Assembly (NCBI GenBank): GCA_013289855.1
Contig: JABCZD010000002.1
Span: forward strand, 124,001 to 188,000
Reading direction: 5' to 3'
Length of the DNA: 64,000 nucleotides
Origin: Acidobacteriota bacterium
GTDB taxonomy: Bacteria; Acidobacteriota; Terriglobia; Acidiferrales; UBA7541
Shown: positions 62,707 to 64,000 of the stretch, in pieces
How the letters are laid out: each line of letters starts with the position of its first letter
How positions within the stretch are numbered: position 1 is the stretch's first letter
Translations under genes and position numbers: made by a program
The notes under the pieces: model-generated
The model's database searches: none
Seen by the model: only the letters and a program-made list of their open reading frames with translations
Told to the model about the DNA's origin: nothing

Positions 62707-64000
62707 ATGAAATCGATCTTGCTGGTGGGACTGGTATTTTTCTTACTGTTGAGCCCTGCGGCCAACGCCCAGGGAGTGGGCGCTTCTGGCCAAATCAAGG
62801 GCACGGTTTTTGATCCTTCCGGAAGCGTCATCCCGGGCGCAACTGTGGAAGCCGTCGATCCCGGCAAGGGAACGCACTACACTGCGACCACCGACGCAAG
62901 CGGCCAGTTCCAGTTCCCAAACCTTCCGCCATCTGTATACGAACTGACCTCGCGTCACAGCGGCTTGCAGACGCAGGTCCAGAAGGGGCTGCAGCTGCAA
63001 GTGGGTCAGACCGCCATTGTGGACTTTCACCTGGCGCTGGCTGGAGCGAGCGCTTCGGTGGAGGTCACTGCCGAGCAGGCCGCCATCGAGACCACCCGGG
63101 GCAGCCAGGCGAATACCATTTCGCAGACATATATTAATGACCTGCCAATCAATCGCCGCGATTATCTGACCTTTACCTTGCTCCTGCCTGGTGTGAGCAA
63201 CTCCAGTACGCTGGCGTCCGATACCGACTTTCGCCCAAAGCAAACGCCACAGAGCGGACTGTCCTTTTACGGCAGCAATGGCCGCGGCAACAGCGTCACC
63301 GTCGACGGCGGCGAATTTAACGATGATGCTGGCGGCGTGCGCCTGAATCTTAATCAGGACGCAGTCCAGGAATTTCAGGTCAACCGCAGCGATTACGCCG
63401 CGGATCTGGGCGGCGCCAGCGGTGCCGCGATCAACATCGTCTCGAAATCCGGCACCAACGAATTGCACGGCGGAATCTATGCGCTGTTTCGCAACGACGC
63501 GCTGGACGATCGCGACCATTTCGCGCTCCAGCCGGCTCTCTCGCCAGGCGACCCCTTCTCCAACGACGCCACCGCTACGGCGTTAAAGAACACCCTGAAC
63601 CGCCAGCAGTTCGGCGGCAACATTGGCATGCCGATACAGAAAGATAAAACCTTTCTCTTCGCCAGCTATGAAGGCCTGCGCTCGGACGCGCAAGATTCCG
63701 TCCCCTTGCTCACCAACACCAGCGTGTTTAACTCGACCCCGCAGCAAAATACGATTATCGGCGGTTTGGCGGCCGAGTCGCCGACCACCATGGTGCCTTG
63801 CTTGTCTCTCACGGCGACGGTGTCTGCGCCCACCTGCGCATTCATTCTCAATAATTGCTTGAACATCACGGAGGCTCCGTCTCTGTGCCAAAACCAATTC
63901 ACGAATACACTCAACCCCTTCATCATCAATCAGGCGGAGACTGGCGGCGGCCTGTTTCCTTTCCCCATCCGGCAGAACTTGGCCTCCGTGCGCCTCGATC
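62707..64000 (+). CDS. Oar-like TonB-dependent receptor (partial, 3' cut)
   Basis: The first 431 residues of a second Oar-type receptor, running open past the window end. The ATG follows GGGAGGAACAA. A signal peptide (LLVGLVFFLLLSPAANAQ) precedes a carboxypeptidase-regulatory-like domain (GQIKGTVFDPSGSVIPGATV, ASGQFQFPNLPPSVYELTSR), then the plug (INDLPINRRDYLTFTLLLPG, YGSNGRGNSVTVDGGEFNDD) and first barrel strands (SGTNELHGGIYALFRNDALD). It resembles the receptor at 27.7 kb in layout. Likely part of the regulon of the upstream TetR protein because of the shared operator-like element. Confidence 0.92.
   Translation, partial: MKSILLVGLVFFLLLSPAANAQGVGASGQIKGTVFDPSGSVIPGATVEAVDPGKGTHYTATTDASGQFQFPNLPPSVYELTSRHSGLQTQVQKGLQLQVGQTAIVDFHLALAGASASVEVTAEQAAIETTRGSQANTISQTYINDLPINRRDYLTFTLLLPGVSNSSTLASDTDFRPKQTPQSGLSFYGSNGRGNSVTVDGGEFNDDAGGVRLNLNQDAVQEFQVNRSDYAADLGGASGAAINIVSKSGTNELHGGIYALFRNDALDDRDHFALQPALSPGDPFSNDATATALKNTLNRQQFGGNIGMPIQKDKTFLFASYEGLRSDAQDSVPLLTNTSVFNSTPQQNTIIGGLAAESPTTMVPCLSLTATVSAPTCAFILNNCLNITEAPSLCQNQFTNTLNPFIINQAETGGGLFPFPIRQNLASVRLD

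Overview
The window looks like a chromosomal segment from an Acidobacteriota (Terriglobia-type) soil heterotroph. This is inferred from gene content rather than any marker gene: two Oar-like TonB-dependent receptors with an N-terminal carboxypeptidase-regulatory-like domain, three CRTAC1-type FG-GAP/UnbV proteins, large TPR proteins, many Tat or Sec exported enzymes, a TonB_C-domain protein and REP-like intergenic palindromes. No rRNA, tRNA, CRISPR array, intact insertion sequence or integrase was seen.

Layout. 1-7.3 kb: a small unknown protein, an FAD oxidoreductase, an APC permease, a large exported PIG-L deacetylase, an NTF2-like protein and a small membrane protein. 7.7-13.5 kb (minus strand): a sugar block with a two-TM protein, a sodium:sugar symporter, aldose 1-epimerase and a GH31 glycosidase; GH97 follows on plus. 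15.8-26.0 kb (minus): two seven-repeat CRTAC1 proteins, an 855-aa TPR protein and a 1278-aa FG-GAP/UnbV/pseudo-thioredoxin/TPR fusion. 26.2-31.5 kb: a LacI regulator divergent from a TonB receptor, with two identical LacI-type operator boxes and a large leader hairpin between them. 31.6-41.2 kb: TPR protein, Tat-exported DUF1501-like protein, unknown protein and GH2; galactokinase on minus; a zinc dehydrogenase overlapping an SDR. Together GH31, GH97, GH2, GalM, GalK and the symporter suggest galactoside capture and catabolism under LacI control.

41.3-50.1 kb is patchier: a decayed CHAT-domain gene, an EmrAB-TolC type efflux operon, an NTF2-like protein, a 43-aa cysteine-rich exported peptide beside a larger exported protein with CCHH/CCP motifs, a stretch of intergenic repeats with a consensus promoter, and a remnant of an EAL domain.

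50.2-58.4 kb holds the most interesting unit. A CII-like regulator with a perfect 10-bp dyad operator candidate faces a plus-strand operon encoding a coiled-coil protein, PspA, a membrane-anchored solute-binding protein fused to an OmpA peptidoglycan-binding domain, an ABC permease and ATPase, a membrane coiled-coil protein and an AAA+ ATPase. The last four genes abut or overlap, suggesting one machine, plausibly an envelope-stress or envelope-maintenance system built on a nitrate/taurine-type ABC transporter.

58.4-64 kb: an ImmA/IrrE-like protein lacking the catalytic glutamate, a TonB_C-domain protein, a TetR regulator, a zinc alcohol dehydrogenase, and a second TonB receptor cut by the window end. 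A 22-bp element (18/22 identical) lies upstream of both the TetR gene and this receptor, suggesting one regulon.
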